From assembly GCA_900291925.1 (NCBI GenBank), contig UWYS01000010.1, positions 372,001 through 436,000 of the forward strand: a DNA stretch of 64,000 nucleotides. The letters are read 5' to 3'. This DNA is from Thecaphora thlaspeos. Lineage: Eukaryota; Basidiomycota; Ustilaginomycetes; Urocystidales; Glomosporiaceae. Below are positions 1 to 12,048 of the stretch, in pieces (the stretch's first letter is position 1; every line of letters begins with the position of its first letter). A model generated the notes under the pieces. It searched no databases. It saw only the letters and a program-made list of their open reading frames with translations, and was not told the DNA's origin. Made by a program: the position numbers and the translations under genes.

Positions 1-1218
1 GTGCAGGCGATCAAGCCATCTGTTGTGCTTGCCTGCCTGCCTGCCTGCCTGCCATCTCGTCCGTCCGAAGTGGCGGACGGGATGGCTATGCTCCAGAGGT
101 CCAGCAGCGTCGGAGCGCCCGCTCTGGGCGCGGTGATCAAGAGCGGACAGCTTGCTGGCGAGGTCCACCTTCGCCCGGCCCTTGAGACAGCTAGACCTAG
201 GCTGACAGCAGACTCTTCAAGCCTGCGCATCACGCAAAGACGACACAAGACCGCGCCCTCGTCTCCGGGCTCTGAGATCTCTTCCGAGCGGGTAGGGCGC
301 CTCCGACTGGTTTCGGCGTTACGCTCTGAACGTGGCCGCCTTGCGACGGCAAGCGCCGCTGTGACAGCAGATCCGTCCGCCCTCGTCTTCTCTCGCCTAC
401 CACCTGCCACCATGCACGCTTCCGTCGTCCTTTGACGACGCACCCCTCTACCTTCTTCCGCTTCTTGTAGCTTCTCCTCCTTCCGACCCGACTCGACCCG
501 TCCGGCCAGAAACGAGGCAGGCCGACTTTCAACTTGACTGGCGAGCCTGGCCTGGCGCGGTCTGACCATCTTCTTCCCACCCCGCGTCTCCCTCGGCGCT
601 GCAAAAGCTCGATGACGTGCGGCTAAGCCAGAACTGGGTCTGAGAAAGCATTGCTTGCCCAGCGTCTCCCTTCCTCGTCGTACTTTCGGGCTTCCTTTAA
701 GGATGCGACCCCCTTATCTTTCTCCTCCTTCCCTTTTCTTCTCTCTCCTCGCCCGGCCTAATCAGACGCACAGACCGACCACTCGCTCGGCCTGCTTTCG
801 ACTGGCGCTACAGGGCGGTGAGACGCGTCGGAGGGAGAGAAACATGGACGGACGGTCGGCCTCTCAAGCCTCGAAGTTCAGTCGTTCGGCCTCAGCCGAG
901 TCGTCAGCGCCTGCCAGCCTGCCTCCTTTTGCAGGCCTCTCGCGACCCGCCACACGCTGGCTCTTTCCTCGCCCAGGCCGTCCTCCTCTTCCATGTCCAC
1001 CACCACTCCCATCCGCCACCCATCCAGCCATCGCCCACCACGACCTCTTCTGTCCCGCATCTGTTACAGCCACTTCTCGAAAACCTGAATACCAGCAGAT
1101 GGACGCCGTCCCGATCTCGCCACCTCCGCCCAACTGTTTTTGATTTCTTTTTTGACCCCTATTTCTCTTTACTCGCGCGCCACTCGTCCATCGCCACCTG
1201 ACTACGAGTCACGCCATC
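1..1218. other. Upstream region of histone H1, no gene recognised
   Basis: No reading frame here looks like a known protein; the open frames are compositional. The stretch is pyrimidine-rich toward its right end (TCTTTCTCCTCC-type runs around 715-760), as expected of the promoter and 5' leader of the H1 gene that starts at 1219. A short TGCC microsatellite lies near the left edge. An upstream gene could begin beyond the window edge. Confidence 0.5.
30..53. repeat. TGCC microsatellite, six units
   Basis: Six perfect tandem copies of TGCC. Related TGCC-rich runs also occur near 21465-21490 and 37955-37975, so this tetranucleotide is a recurring low-complexity motif of the genome rather than a gene feature. 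Confidence 0.85.
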
Positions 1219-2251
1219 ATGCCAGCTGCCAAGACCGGCAAGCAGCAGAACGATGCGATGGCAGCCCGCCGAGGAGCCCGGAAGCACGAGACACCCAAGC
1301 ACCCTCCCTACGTTAACATAGTCAGTCGAACGAAGGGAAACCCTCGGCCTGGATGAAAGCGCTGGAACGCTTGCCAAGCAGTATCAGAAAACTGACGCAC
1401 GCTGCATCGGCCCCCTGGCCCTTCCCTTCTCCCTTTCGTCCGCTGCAGATCCTTCAGTGCCTCCTCGAGGAAGTGAACAAGCACGGCGCGTCGCGTCAGT
1501 TGATCAACAAGTTCCTCACCGACCGCTACGGTCTCGAGCCCGAGGCACCGACCACCAAGAACGCGATCACCAAGGCGATCAATATGGGCATCGCGCACGG
1601 CGACTTCATCAGGCTTGGAGGTGAGCGACGCTCCATGTGCAGGGCAGCCGTTCGGACCGGCCCTGGCGATCGCTCTCTCTTTGATGTACTGACAAAGCTT
1701 CCTCGTCGTCCTCTGTCATGCGGTGCTCTACCTTGTGCCTGGCCCCTCTTCTTCCTCTCCCTCCTGTCTCCTGCACCCCCAGGCTGGTCAAGCAAGATCA
1801 GGCTGGCCCCAAAGTCCAAGAAGAAGGAAGCTGAGGCGACGACGGCCAAAGCAGCGACGGCCAAGACAAAGTCCAAGCCCAGGAACAAGCACGAAACTGC
1901 CAGAGGAAAGAAGGCGACCACCGCCAAAAAGGGGAAGGCGGCCAGCCGCAAAGACGAGATCAGTTCCGATGACGACGACGACGACGACGACGACACCAAC
2001 AGCGGCAATCAGTCAGACCTGTCCTCCGACGAGGACGAAGAAAGCCAATCTGTGAGTGTGCCGGACCGAGTCGCGAGGCCCCTGGCCTGTCCGTCGAGCA
2101 CAGTCGAGCTGACACGCGATCAAAGGTGCACTGCTGGGTCGAAATCCCCTTCCTCCAACCCAGGGCCAAGGTCTCGGCGGTCCAGCCCAAGGCCAAGGCC
2201 AAGGGCAAAGCCAAACAGACCAAGGCGACCTCGGAGTCCAAAGCGCGCTAA
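1219..2251 (+). CDS. Linker histone H1
   Basis: Binds linker DNA at the nucleosome entry/exit site and compacts chromatin in the nucleus. Model: join(1219..1320,1449..1620,1783..2051,2126..2251), 222 aa; all phases close (donors GTCAGT, GTGAGC, GTGAGT). The N-terminal basic arm leads into KHPPYVNI, which joins across intron 1 to ILQCLLEEVNKHGASRQ. This forms the winged-helix globular domain at about residues 27-95 (HPPY...SRQ...I..AI..G). The C-terminal tail is Lys/Ala/Pro-rich (APKSKKKE; QPKAKAKGKAK), typical of H1, with a last exon ending TSESKAR. Odd: an acidic stretch of nine Asp followed by Ser/Glu-rich sequence interrupts the basic tail. A transcript retaining intron 3 would instead read on in the first frame to 2264. 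The family call is very secure; the exact border of intron 1 is less so. Confidence 0.9.
1968..1994 (+). repeat. GAC codon repeat encoding poly-Asp in H1
   Basis: One GAT plus eight GAC codons in tandem, read in frame as nine aspartates inside the otherwise lysine-rich H1 tail. A trinucleotide run of this type is prone to length change between strains. Confidence 0.85.
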
Positions 2252-4192
2252 GCTCACACACTGAGCAGCCAGCCAGAGACGGCTCCCATATCTCGAGGCT
2301 GGACACAAGATGCGACGGGTACCCTCCATTGTCGCACCTGAAGGAGCCAGGCAGCCTGAAACTCGACCAGACGGTTCACTACGCTGGCCGCTCTATCCGC
2401 ACACGGACGGCGCCTATCCGAGTCCGTCACCCCTTCAGGCAGTCTTTCATACTGCCCTCTAGCACGTATCTTCATTCAGACTCCATTTGGGGGCCTCGTC
2501 AGCATAGCTCGACAGCACTCGTAGCGAGCCTTCCGACTCGCCCCATCCACCCCGCATACCATAACCGCCAGTCCCCTTGGCAGATCCGTGATCCCTTACT
2601 CTTTTCCGAGTCGCGTCCATGTAGCACTAGCTCGTAACACCGGCTGTACCACTGTCTGTCCCACTATCTTTTGAGCTTGTACCACCACCTCGACCTACAG
2701 CGTCACCGCCTGTAACACTACCAGCCGGTCACACCTCTGCTTGCCGCTCTCCATGAATCAATGTATCTCTCCTGAACATGCCTAGCAGGGTGCACCACGA
2801 CCTAGACTGAGCACAGCCTCATGAAAAAAAAAAATGCAACCGCAAAGGAGAAAGGGCTGCTCGGCATGCCGGAGGCAAACAGACGAGGGAAACATCCGCA
2901 AGAGGACTCGGCGATGCGTGGCGATCGGACGTAGCCAGTACAATGGACGGCATCCTGGTCTTAAGAGAGGCCCGACCGAGGAAACCGGTTCTTGGTAGTC
3001 GACCCTTGAGTATGAATAAACGTCTCTGATGGACGATGGAACTGGGCATGAAATGCTGTCAGTCAATTTGATTACAAGATTGTTTGTACTGACTCACGAA
3101 CGTCGCAGTCCGGAGTCCGAGGTCAGCGGCCCGATGCCTACCGGACGCGTCCCGATCGCCTCGGTCTCCGCGAGCCCCCTTGGCAACGCGCCGACTGACA
3201 GGCAGGACCAGAAGCGGGTGAGTGGACGAGGCTATGATGACCGGGGCGAGCTATAAATCTTATAATTTTTGTCTGCGTAGATCGAGGCTGCAGCCCCCCC
3301 TCACCCCTTCTCTCCTGCCACGATGCGTCGACTTGAGGGCCCGACCGAGCGACGCAACAATGCAAGCCATCAGAACGTACATCTTGGATAGGATTGCGTC
3401 CCGCTCGCTCTGGCTTGCGTATACAGCTTTGACGTGCGTGTAGCGGATCCGAACAATTCGGGCTGCCGGACAAGCTCTCAGTGTCGCAAAACGCAGAAGA
3501 AAGCAGGCGGGGAACGAGGGGCCGAAGCGAAGAGAGTGGGCGCTGCCCGCACCGAAGCGTAAGTACACGGGGTGCTTTTGAAGGAAAGGCAAGCAGGTCG
3601 CCGGAGATGGAGAAGCCGACTTGGAATTAAGGCTTGAAATCGCCCAGCTCTAATCGAACGCTGTCCGGATGAATACAAACCGAGGGAAAGCAAGGTAAGT
3701 GGATCTTGAATAATTAATAGGGCGGTGGGCAGGCGGCAGGCCGCGTGTCTTGCGTTTTTCGGAGGGCCCGCTCGACCAACGGGGCCAGCGTCCTTCCAGA
3801 TCGCCACCAGCAGCAAGCAGCAGAAGCATCACCTCTCTTCCCCTCTGGCCATGACACCCCTCGACCCGTCTACCCATCCAACCGCAACTTCTCTTCAGCA
3901 GCAGCAGCAGCGCCAGTAAGCAACAGTTCAGGCAGCATCGTCGACATTACAGCATCATCATCGTTATTTTCTCACCTGCTCCGACGACTACAACCGGAAC
4001 CCTTTACGTACCATAGCGCCCCAGCACTCAGCATCCCGTCACTTTCGCCCACGGCTTAGATCGCACATTATTTTCACCGCCTAATATCGTCAGCCCTCTC
4101 CGCCGGTCATACACCTCCTATTCGTACGCTGCTTCATCTTCCGCCGAGTTTAAGCTAGCGCCTGCGTCTGCCCTGGCGGCCCAACGTGATTG

Positions 4193-4206
4193 CCCCCCCC
4201 CCCCCC
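4193..4206. repeat. C14 homopolymer
   Basis: Fourteen consecutive C bases in non-coding sequence. Such runs are error-prone in assemblies and may vary in length. Confidence 0.9.
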
Positions 4207-5325
4207 ACTCAGTTGCTGCACCGCAACGGGCCTGCCCACTTGGACCCGTTGACGCTGTTCCACGTCGCCCTGTGTAGTTGGGTCCATTAGCCAATCGGCT
4301 TGCTCCTGCAAGCGTTCCACCAATCTGCACGCTTCCGTCCAGGTCGATCAGCCGCCCCAGGGTTTGAGCGTCGGCATAGTTACCTGCCAAGTGAGAATCT
4401 CAGGGCCTACGCTCAGGGATCCTCAGGTGGACTTGTCCCAACAGGTGAGTAGTCTCTGCCAGGGAGCCGTTGCTGGACAGTATGGCAGCTCGCGGGCGAG
4501 GATAGGCAATATCGGGACGTCACCATCAACTGCGCTCTCCTCTGGAAGCGACAGGGCTGGCAACTGTTTTCATTTTGGCATTCGTCGCAGGCTATCTTTG
4601 TCCGCGCCGTCAGCTGGCCAATTGGGCGTAAACTCGGACACTTGCGGGTCGCGCAGAGGGGAGCCTGTGCTTGATGACGGGTTGCGTAGGGCTTGGTCTT
4701 GGCCTTACCTTACCTTTTCGGCTTATTGTAAGGGGACCAAGCGCTTCGTTCGATCGATCCTACTTGACTCTTACCGCACCACCGCTCGCTCCCTGGTGCG
4801 ACGAGCTCCTCGAGTCGCTGTCGCTCGCTACCGTCGGATCCTAACCAGCATCCCCATCTGGCAGCGCGAGTTAACCATCCCCCTCCCCTTCGACCCATGT
4901 CCATCGTCCACCGTCCACCATCCCTCCCTCCTCTCTACCCCCTTCCGAACCCTCCCCCTTCCGAACTGCCTCTCCTATCGACCGGGCGTGCCACACCCTA
5001 CCCCATCGTACAACCCTCCTCTACTTTCCCGACATCCCTCGCGGCCATCCACCTCCCACCGTCGCACCCACTCGTCTTGCACCATTCTGGAACCCCTCAC
5101 CTGTGCGATAAGAGCGAGAGAAGACGTCTAAGTGGTCCTCTTCGCTCTTGCCGACACCTTCGCCACCCGCTTCGCCACGCTGCCGCCAAATCCGACATTT
5201 CCCGAAACAGGTCCCGAGAGTGCATGCTAGCAACGCCCATCATCATATTGTAACGTCCAAGGCCTTCTCATCGCAAGGACTCGCACACCTCGGCGCGCCT
5301 GGCGACAAAAATCTCCAACGGCGGT

Positions 5326-5346
5326 GCTATTGCCATTAGCAATAGC
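5326..5346. repeat. Perfect 8-bp inverted repeat with 5-nt loop
   Basis: GCTATTGC and its reverse complement GCAATAGC flank the loop CATTA, 211 bp upstream of the cry-DASH ATG. It could form a small hairpin in a leader transcript or be a dyad binding site; function is unknown. Confidence 0.7.
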
Positions 5347-5556
5347 GCCTTCCCTCTCCACCTAGCGTCGCGCTCTCGTCCGACCGGTCGTCTGCACCCC
5401 TCGAGCCTGCCCGCGGCTCCTTACGTCATCGCCTCCGCCACTCCCTGAGCCACAGCAGACAGCTGTTCCACCTCTGCTCGGTCTTCTAGGCTGGGTTCGT
5501 GCGAAACGTCGCCAGCCGATACCAGTCTATTTGACCCCGTTCACTCCAACACAGCC

Positions 5557-8258
5557 ATGCCCGACACTATTGCGGGCAACGACTTTCGCGATACGGCCAC
5601 ACCCACGCCTACGGCGACCTCGATATCGACGTCCAGCCGACCGCGGAGCCCAGGCTTGGACAGCGACGGTCGAAGCATCCTCATCTGCCTCCTGAGGCTC
5701 GACCTCCGGGTGCAGGACAACGCTCTTTTTTTCTAGTGAGTGTGCCGCTGCTGTGCTCCAGGCTGCGTGTTTCCCCGTCCGGCCCGTTCTTTGACGAGCT
5801 TCATCTCAAAGTCCAAAATCGGCTCGCTCCTGAGCTCTGCCATCCTCCCCATGTCCCCCTTCCTCGCCGACAACGTGCCGAACTCACAGTGCACACCAGC
5901 AGCCGAAGCCGATTCTGAATACGACGGGCAAGACGGTTGATCTGAGCCAGCTCGAGGACGAGGCCCTGCTCGAGTCCACCTCCGACTATCTCCTGCCGAT
6001 CTTCGTCTTTGACGAGAGGGAGATTGAGCTGAGCGGTCTGCCCGGCTACAAGCGCAAGGGACCGGAGGCCAGGACCCGCCACTACGGCTTCTGGAAGACT
6101 GGAGGGTTTCGGACTAGGTGAGTAGAGCGCGCTATCCCCGAGTTGGATCCCGACATCGATGCCACAGACGATGCCGCCCTCTCCATTGAAGTTCGGAACT
6201 TTATCGAAGGAATGACCCACTGACGCATCTTCCCCTCGTTGGCTCGCCCGCCGACCGATGCTCGCTCCGCTCGCCATCTGTAGGTTCATCTCGGAAACGG
6301 TCTATGATCTGCGATCGAGGCTCCGCGATGTCGGTTCGGACCTCATGATCCGCTTCGGCATCCCCGAGGACGTCGTCTGCAACCTGATCAGCGCGATCCG
6401 AGCCAACGGCGACCACGTCGAGGGCGTCTGGATGCAAAAGGAGATGACCTATCCGGAGACCGAGGTCGAGACGCTGATTGCCAAGAAGCTGCACGGGACC
6501 GGCGTGCCGGTGCACTTTGTCAACGGCAAGACGCTGATCCACCCGGGCGACCTTCCCTTCCCCAGCAGCGAGACGCCAGACGTCTTTACGCCGTTCCGGA
6601 AGAAGGCCGAGGCGCTGGGGGCGAGGATGGTGCGCCCGGTCAAGGTGGTTCCGACCACGTTCAAGCCGTTCCCCCCGGACTTGCCCAAGACGTCCGACTA
6701 CGCGCTCGACGTCTCGTATGAGATTGACGTCGACGGCTACATGACGCGGGCCCCTGAGCAGAAGGACAAGCAGGAGGGCCAAGTCTCGTTCCACGACATC
6801 CTCCGCTTCCTGCTGACGCCGCTCAACGAGTTGCAGCTGCCGCCGACGCTCGAGGCCAATGCGTTGTTGCAACAGCGGCATCCAGCCTCTGCCTTCCCGC
6901 TCCGTGGCGGCGAGACGTCGGCTCTCGACCGGCTCGACTGGTACTTTGTGCGCGGCAAGTCGGCCGACTCGGCGCGCTGGGGTAAGGCGGACCCGCCCCC
7001 AGTGGCGAGGTACAAGCAGACGAGGAACAACCTGCTTGGCCACGCCTACAGCTCTAAGATGTCGCCGTTCCTCGCCTACGGCAGCATCAGCGCGCGGCAG
7101 ATCTGGCAGGCGCTCGACGAGCACGAGCAGAAGTTCGGCGAGGACCAAAACACCTATTGGGTCCGGTTCGAGCTGCTGTGGCGCGACTACTTCTTCTTTG
7201 TCGCTGAAAAGTTCAGCCACCTTCTCTACGACATCAGCGGGTTCGAGAAGGCGACCGACCCGCGGCAGGCGGCCAAGAAGATGGAGGACGGCTACTGGCG
7301 CTGGTGGGACCCTCTCAAGGACGGTCCCGAGCACGAGATCACGCGGCTGCTCGAGGGCCGGACGGGGATCCCCTTCATCGACGCCAACATCATCGAGCTG
7401 CGCGAAAGCGGTTTCATGAGCAACCGCGGCCGCCAGAACGTTGCAAGCTTCCTCTCCAAGGATCTCGGCTTCGACTGGCGGATCGGCGCCGAGTTCTTCC
7501 AGTCGCACCTGATCGACTACGACCCCACCTCGAACTATGGTAATTGGCAATACGTCGCTGGCGTCGGCAACGATCCACGCGCCAGCCGACAGTTCAACAC
7601 GGTCAAGCAAGCGAAGGACTACGATTCGCACGGCGACTACGTCAAGATGTGGATTCCGGCCCTGCGCAGCCTCCACGCCGACTTCCTCCACACGCCGTGG
7701 CTGCTGGATCCCGAGGAGCGGCGGCGCTGCGGGCTCAAGACGACAAAGATGGACGTGACAATCGACGGCTACCCGGAGCGGCCGCTGATCGAGGTCGAAG
7801 GCTGGCGGCGCCACTATGAGCGGCGGCAGGGCGTCGGCAGCAAGATGTACGGCAACCCGCAGGAGAAGGTCAAGGACGGCAAGGCGCCGCCGCGCCGCCA
7901 CAAGCCGGGCGTGCGCTACCGTCCGCTCACAGCTTCGCTCGGCGGGCTCTCGGGCAGCGACCGCACCATGGTCCTCGTCTCGGCCAGCGCCGGCACACTC
8001 CACCCGAAAGCGGACGGCAGCCACCGCAACGTCATCCCGTCCCTCCGCGGCAGCGCCGGCAGCATCGGGTCGTCGTACATCCCGCGGCAGTTGCATCAGC
8101 AGCAGCCGAGCCGCAGCGGCTACCTCCCGCCGGCGGAGCGCAGCTCGTCGCCGTACTCGGTTGATCCGATCAAGCAGCTCGTCCGCACGTCCGGCGCCAC
8201 GACGTCCTCTGCGACGGCTCGGGCGCCCGGTTCTGCCTTCGACTTTGGCTGTGCGTGA
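5557..8258 (+). CDS. Cryptochrome-DASH (photolyase/cryptochrome family)
   Basis: FAD flavoprotein of the DASH class, which repairs UV-induced pyrimidine dimers (mainly in single-stranded or looped DNA) and may act in blue-light sensing. Model: join(5557..5735,5890..6117,6284..8258), 793 aa, phases consistent. The N-terminal Rossmann domain starts with ILICLLRLDLRVQDN and YLLPIFVFDER. The joint GFWKTGGFRTRFISETVYDL matches the cry-DASH KTG-FR-FL-E segment. The FAD-binding half carries YKQTRNNLLGHAYSSKMSPF, RFELLWRDYFFF, FMSNRGRQNVASFLSKDL and DPTSNYGNWQYVAGVGNDPR, all diagnostic of DASH. From about residue 670 a Ser/Gly/Arg-rich extension of about 120 residues follows, as in other fungal cry-DASH proteins. 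Class assignment is secure; photolyase versus photoreceptor role is not decidable here. Confidence 0.93.
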
Positions 8259-10159
8259 TTCTCGAGCGTCAACAGCAACGATGACGTCCGCGACCGACGC
8301 AATTTCGCCAAAGCGATCGTTGCCAGCACCGCCGCCATCCCCAGCATCAGCAGCATCGACAATAGCTTGAATGACATGGCCACCGACAGGGCGGTCCCGT
8401 CCATGAGCAAGTACAGCAATAACAACAGCATCAACATCAGCAACCACATTCCGCTGGTCGCCCATTCTACGGCCAACATTATATCGACACCGTCGCATGC
8501 GCCAACATCAAAAGCAAACACCGAGACGTCATAGAGGAGGAAGGAGGCCTAGGCTTGCGACCTTGGGGCGCGCGCGCGCGGTTCAGAAGACAAAACAAGA
8601 AGCACTTTCCCCCTAACATAGACCGACCGCACGACGCTGCTCCTACTGTGCCTCATCGTTACCCCTCAGCATGCTCCGTCACTCCCCTCTCGCCCTCTCC
8701 TCTCTCTCTCTCTCCCTTTCTCTCTCTCTCCTCTTTCGTTTCGCCCGCTCGTCTGCCCGCTCGCTTCCGCTGTGTCTTTTCGACCGCGCCGATTGCCCCG
8801 CCGTAAGCGTCTTGCTCTCCAGCATGCATGGTGACCGTGACCGTCTCCCTCCCCCCTCCCACACAAATTTTACGTCTCGCACGCGCACGAATTGTGGAAT
8901 CTCTTTCGTGTCTGCTCCGCTCCGCTCCGCCCTGCTCGATCTTTTCACCGTCTGTCACTGCCTCATAAATGTCAGCTTGACCATTTACCCATTTCTGTAA
9001 AAAGGGGAAGCGGATGGTCAATGCGAAGTTACTACAGTACGCGAAGCCACCTGCGTCTCGGTGTCGCGTCTGGGGTGATGTGGGGCATGGACAGGTGGGT
9101 ACTGCTGGGTGGGGGAATCTGTGTCGATGCGTGGTGGAGATGTCCGGCCATGGCGACAGGTGAAGATGGAGCAAGCGAAGGTCGTCCGAATTGCCTTGCT
9201 CCGAACGCGGTCTTCCGTTACCTCTCGCCATGACCTCTGGACGTCTGACCGCGCTGTCCTGGTCGCTGCCTTTGAAGCCAAGAGGGCGACAACGATCTGC
9301 GGACGAGACACCAGATCCCGCTCCCCACTTGAGAATCGCCAGACGCGGACGGAATGGCTGACTTACGTTCCTCTGAGCCCATATTCCCACGCTTCCCTTC
9401 TCCCTTCTCCCTTCTCCCCTCGACATTATGACGGTGACATGCTTCGATACCATCTGGAGAGAGCAGAACGCTTACACAGAGAGAAGGCCGGCCTTAGATG
9501 TGGCTCGCTCAACGCAGATTGCCGGCCAGCGACGTCATCAGCGTGCGCCAAGCCGAAGCGGCAATCTGCAGGCCGGCTCCCCATCCCCGCAAACACAAAG
9601 CCGGCAATCTTCGTCTAGAACCTACAATACGACACCCCGCAACGGTCTTGGCGCGACATGCAGTGGTACAGTACGGCGGCCCGAGCCTTACGTTGGACCG
9701 TTGGTCCTCGCTAAAACAGCAGCGCAAGCAAGGTAAAATACCTACAGAAGCGCAGCAGCACGAATTCGGCGCGAGCGCCATCGAGGAGCAGCAGCGGCGG
9801 CGGTGACAGCGCTAAGTAGGAACGGTGCTTGGCAAGAACGAGGACCACTAGACAAGAGAGATCAACAAACGGGGCCCCACGATGACGGTTAGCGGTCATG
9901 CTGAGTATCGTCGCACAGGACCGCCATGTTCGCCTAGGGAAGAGGCCCTCTCGTCGAGACGCTGCAGCAAACAACTCTCCTCGTCGACGACAGACCCATA
10001 AATAGCGAGCCGCTAAAGCGCCCCTCTTGGTCGATTTCTCCCTCTCTCCATCAACGATCGACAAAGCAACGCTACTTATCCCACTCCCTTCGCCATCCCC
10101 TGACGCCTTAAACCGAGCGTAACACCGCCACAGCAACAGCCCCAATACTAGATCCCCAC
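8259..10159. other. 1.9 kb intergenic stretch
   Basis: Holds the cry-DASH 3' region and the promoter of the GH43-like gene. A CT-dinucleotide-rich tract lies at about 8690-8740, and AT content rises near 8990. I see no supported gene; open frames on the minus strand here are purine-rich shadows of the CT tract. Confidence 0.5.
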
Positions 10160-11303
10160 ATGAAGGCCTCCTCGCTCGGCTTCTCCTTTGCCGCCTTCTG
10201 TGGCCTGGCCACCTCGCTCCTTGGCGCTTCGAGCGCAAGCGTGAGTTCCCATTACGCCTGATCCTGGTTCATCGGGCAACGAGAAGCTGATGTATTGTCC
10301 CTCCCCGCTCAACTTTCCCTTTCTTGGCCGACAACAGACGGCCCCCGTCGAGCGAGCCGCTTCGGACGCCAAGGTCGGCTACGCCTTCTTCTACTTCACC
10401 GGCGACGGCGGCGGGCAGGAGCAGGTGTTTGCCGCCGTCTCAAAGGGCAACGACCCGACGTCGTGGGACCTGATCAACAAGGGCAACGTCTTCCTCAGCT
10501 CCAACGTGGGGACAAAGGGGGTGCGCGACCCTTCCATTGTCGCGTCGCCCAACGGCAGCAAGTTCTACATGCTGGGTACCGACCTCATGGTCTCGGCGAC
10601 GACGTGGAGCGCATCGGCGCGCACGGGATCGCGCAGCATCCTGGTCTGGGAGAGCACGGATCTGGTCAACTGGGGCTCTCCGGCGCTGCGCGAGGTCATC
10701 GGCTCCAACGCCGGCAACGCCTGGGCGCCCGAGGCCATCTGGAACCCGTCGAGCCAGGCGTACGAGGTCATCTTTTCGTCGGCCATCTACCCGTCGCACA
10801 CGACCGGGTCGTACCAGCGCGTGATGCGCACCACGACCAAGGACTTTGTCACCTACTCGGAGGCGGTCCCCTACATCGACGACGGCAAGAACGCCTATAT
10901 CGACACGACCTTCCTCGAGGCCAACTCGAAGCTGTACCGCTTCACCAAGGACGAGAACTCGGTCTCGAGCACCGACCCCAACGGCAAGACGGTCTTCCAG
11001 GACGTCTCGTCCGACGGCACTCCCACCGGCCGCTTCACGCGCGTCGCCGATGCCATCGGCAAGGGCTCGATTTCGGCGGGCGAGGGACCCACGTCGTTTG
11101 TCGACAACACCGACCCCAACAAGTCGTGGCTCTTTATCGACGAGTTTGGCGGCCGAGGCTACACGCCCTTCTACAGCACCGACGCTGCGTCGGGCAAGTG
11201 GCAGCTCTCGTCTAGCTACGCGATGCCGAGCAACAAGGCGCGCCACGGTACTGTCCTTCCGGTCGACCAGCAGCGATGGAACGCGCTGCGGGCACTCGTA
11301 TAG
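10160..11303 (+). CDS. Secreted GH43-like glycoside hydrolase (arabinofuranosidase/xylosidase type)
   Basis: Probable extracellular enzyme acting on arabinan or xylan side chains. Model: join(10160..10240,10338..11303), 348 aa. Exon 1 encodes a signal peptide (MKASSLGFSFAAFCGLATSL...SSA), so the intron falls right after the secretion signal. The mature part reads as a five-bladed beta-propeller of the GH43/GH62 kind. GVRDPSIVASPNGSKFYM holds the family's Arg-Asp-Pro near the start, NAWAPEAIWN carries the WAPE motif with the likely acid Glu, and IDTTFLE and RHGTVLPV provide later blades. The chain is short and lacks a carbohydrate-binding module. Clan is well supported; substrate and subfamily are not. 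Confidence 0.8.
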
Positions 11304-12048
11304 GGGAGGTCGTCCTGTTGCCTTGCCTGTTGTGTCTGGATTCATGAATTGATTGTCGCTGTCGGCGCGGCTCCGTGTATAATTTCGCTCTGAATGAAGT
11401 AAGATGACAAGGCACAAAGCATGAGCGTGAAGGCAAGCCAAGGCAGTCAGTCGCCTGTGACGGCGTGTGCTGCTGCGCCAGAGGACTGTGGCGGGCGGCT
11501 GTGATTAACGCGAACGCTGAGTGGGCCCGGCAAGAGACGCGCTTTTCTCTCGTAATTTCCAATGCGATTTTTGGGAAGTGAGAGTGCAACGCTCTTCCGA
11601 ATCGCCGCCACTGCACGGCGCTCGGTCACGTGCGCGATAGGCGCTAGTTCGGGACGGCGTGCTGGCTGCCTTTGCGGGTACTTGCCTCGCTGGCGCTCCT
11701 CCTTCCCGCCTCTCCTTCCCTCCATCACCTCTCTCCTCGTCGACGCCACCTCGGCGCCATCGACTAGCCTCCTTTTCGCCTGCACGCTTCTCGTGCCTCT
11801 CGCGCCTCTTGCGCCTCTTGCCTCCCTCCACTACACACCCCACTCTCCCTCCCTCTCGCCACCAACGCCTTTCGCCAGCATCCCGCCCTTGCCCGCTCAT
11901 ATGCCTTTTCACGCCCATCCCGACGACACCATATTCTCCAGATGACGCTGCTCGCTCACACCTGTCCACACCCGAGAGTGTGAGCGCAAAGTGACACACG
12001 CTAAGCCCATCCTTCGGCCTCCCCACCCAACACCACCCCACGCCGACC
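11304..12048. other. Intergenic region upstream of ATR
   Basis: GH43-like 3' flank followed by a strongly pyrimidine-rich leader (about 11690-11880) before the ATR start codon. The leader contains upstream ATGs in other frames, which could lower ATR translation if they lie in the mRNA. No gene seen. Confidence 0.5.

Larger units (their letters stand above)
2252..5556. other. 3.3 kb gene-poor stretch between H1 and cry-DASH
   Basis: No convincing coding region on either strand: open frames are short, low in complexity and match no family I know. It holds a C14 run, a CAG-rich patch near 3897-3915, a CT-rich leader (about 4880-5100) and a short perfect hairpin at 5326-5346. It should contain the H1 3' UTR and the promoter and leader of cry-DASH. 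A small or species-specific spliced gene or a non-coding RNA cannot be excluded. Confidence 0.5.

Noticed and set aside
4364..5131. 255-codon plus frame in the gene-poor stretch before cry-DASH
   Set aside because: Ser/Pro/Leu-rich translation of a CT-rich leader, no domain and poor codon bias.
6201..8498. 765-codon open frame on the minus strand over cry-DASH
   Set aside because: It is the exact antisense of a clearly conserved protein; high GC at third positions removes stops on the opposite strand, and the translation is Arg/Ala/Val/Asp-rich without any domain.
8659..9453. 264-codon minus frame rich in Arg/Glu/Gly
   Set aside because: Arises from the CT tract read backwards; low complexity.
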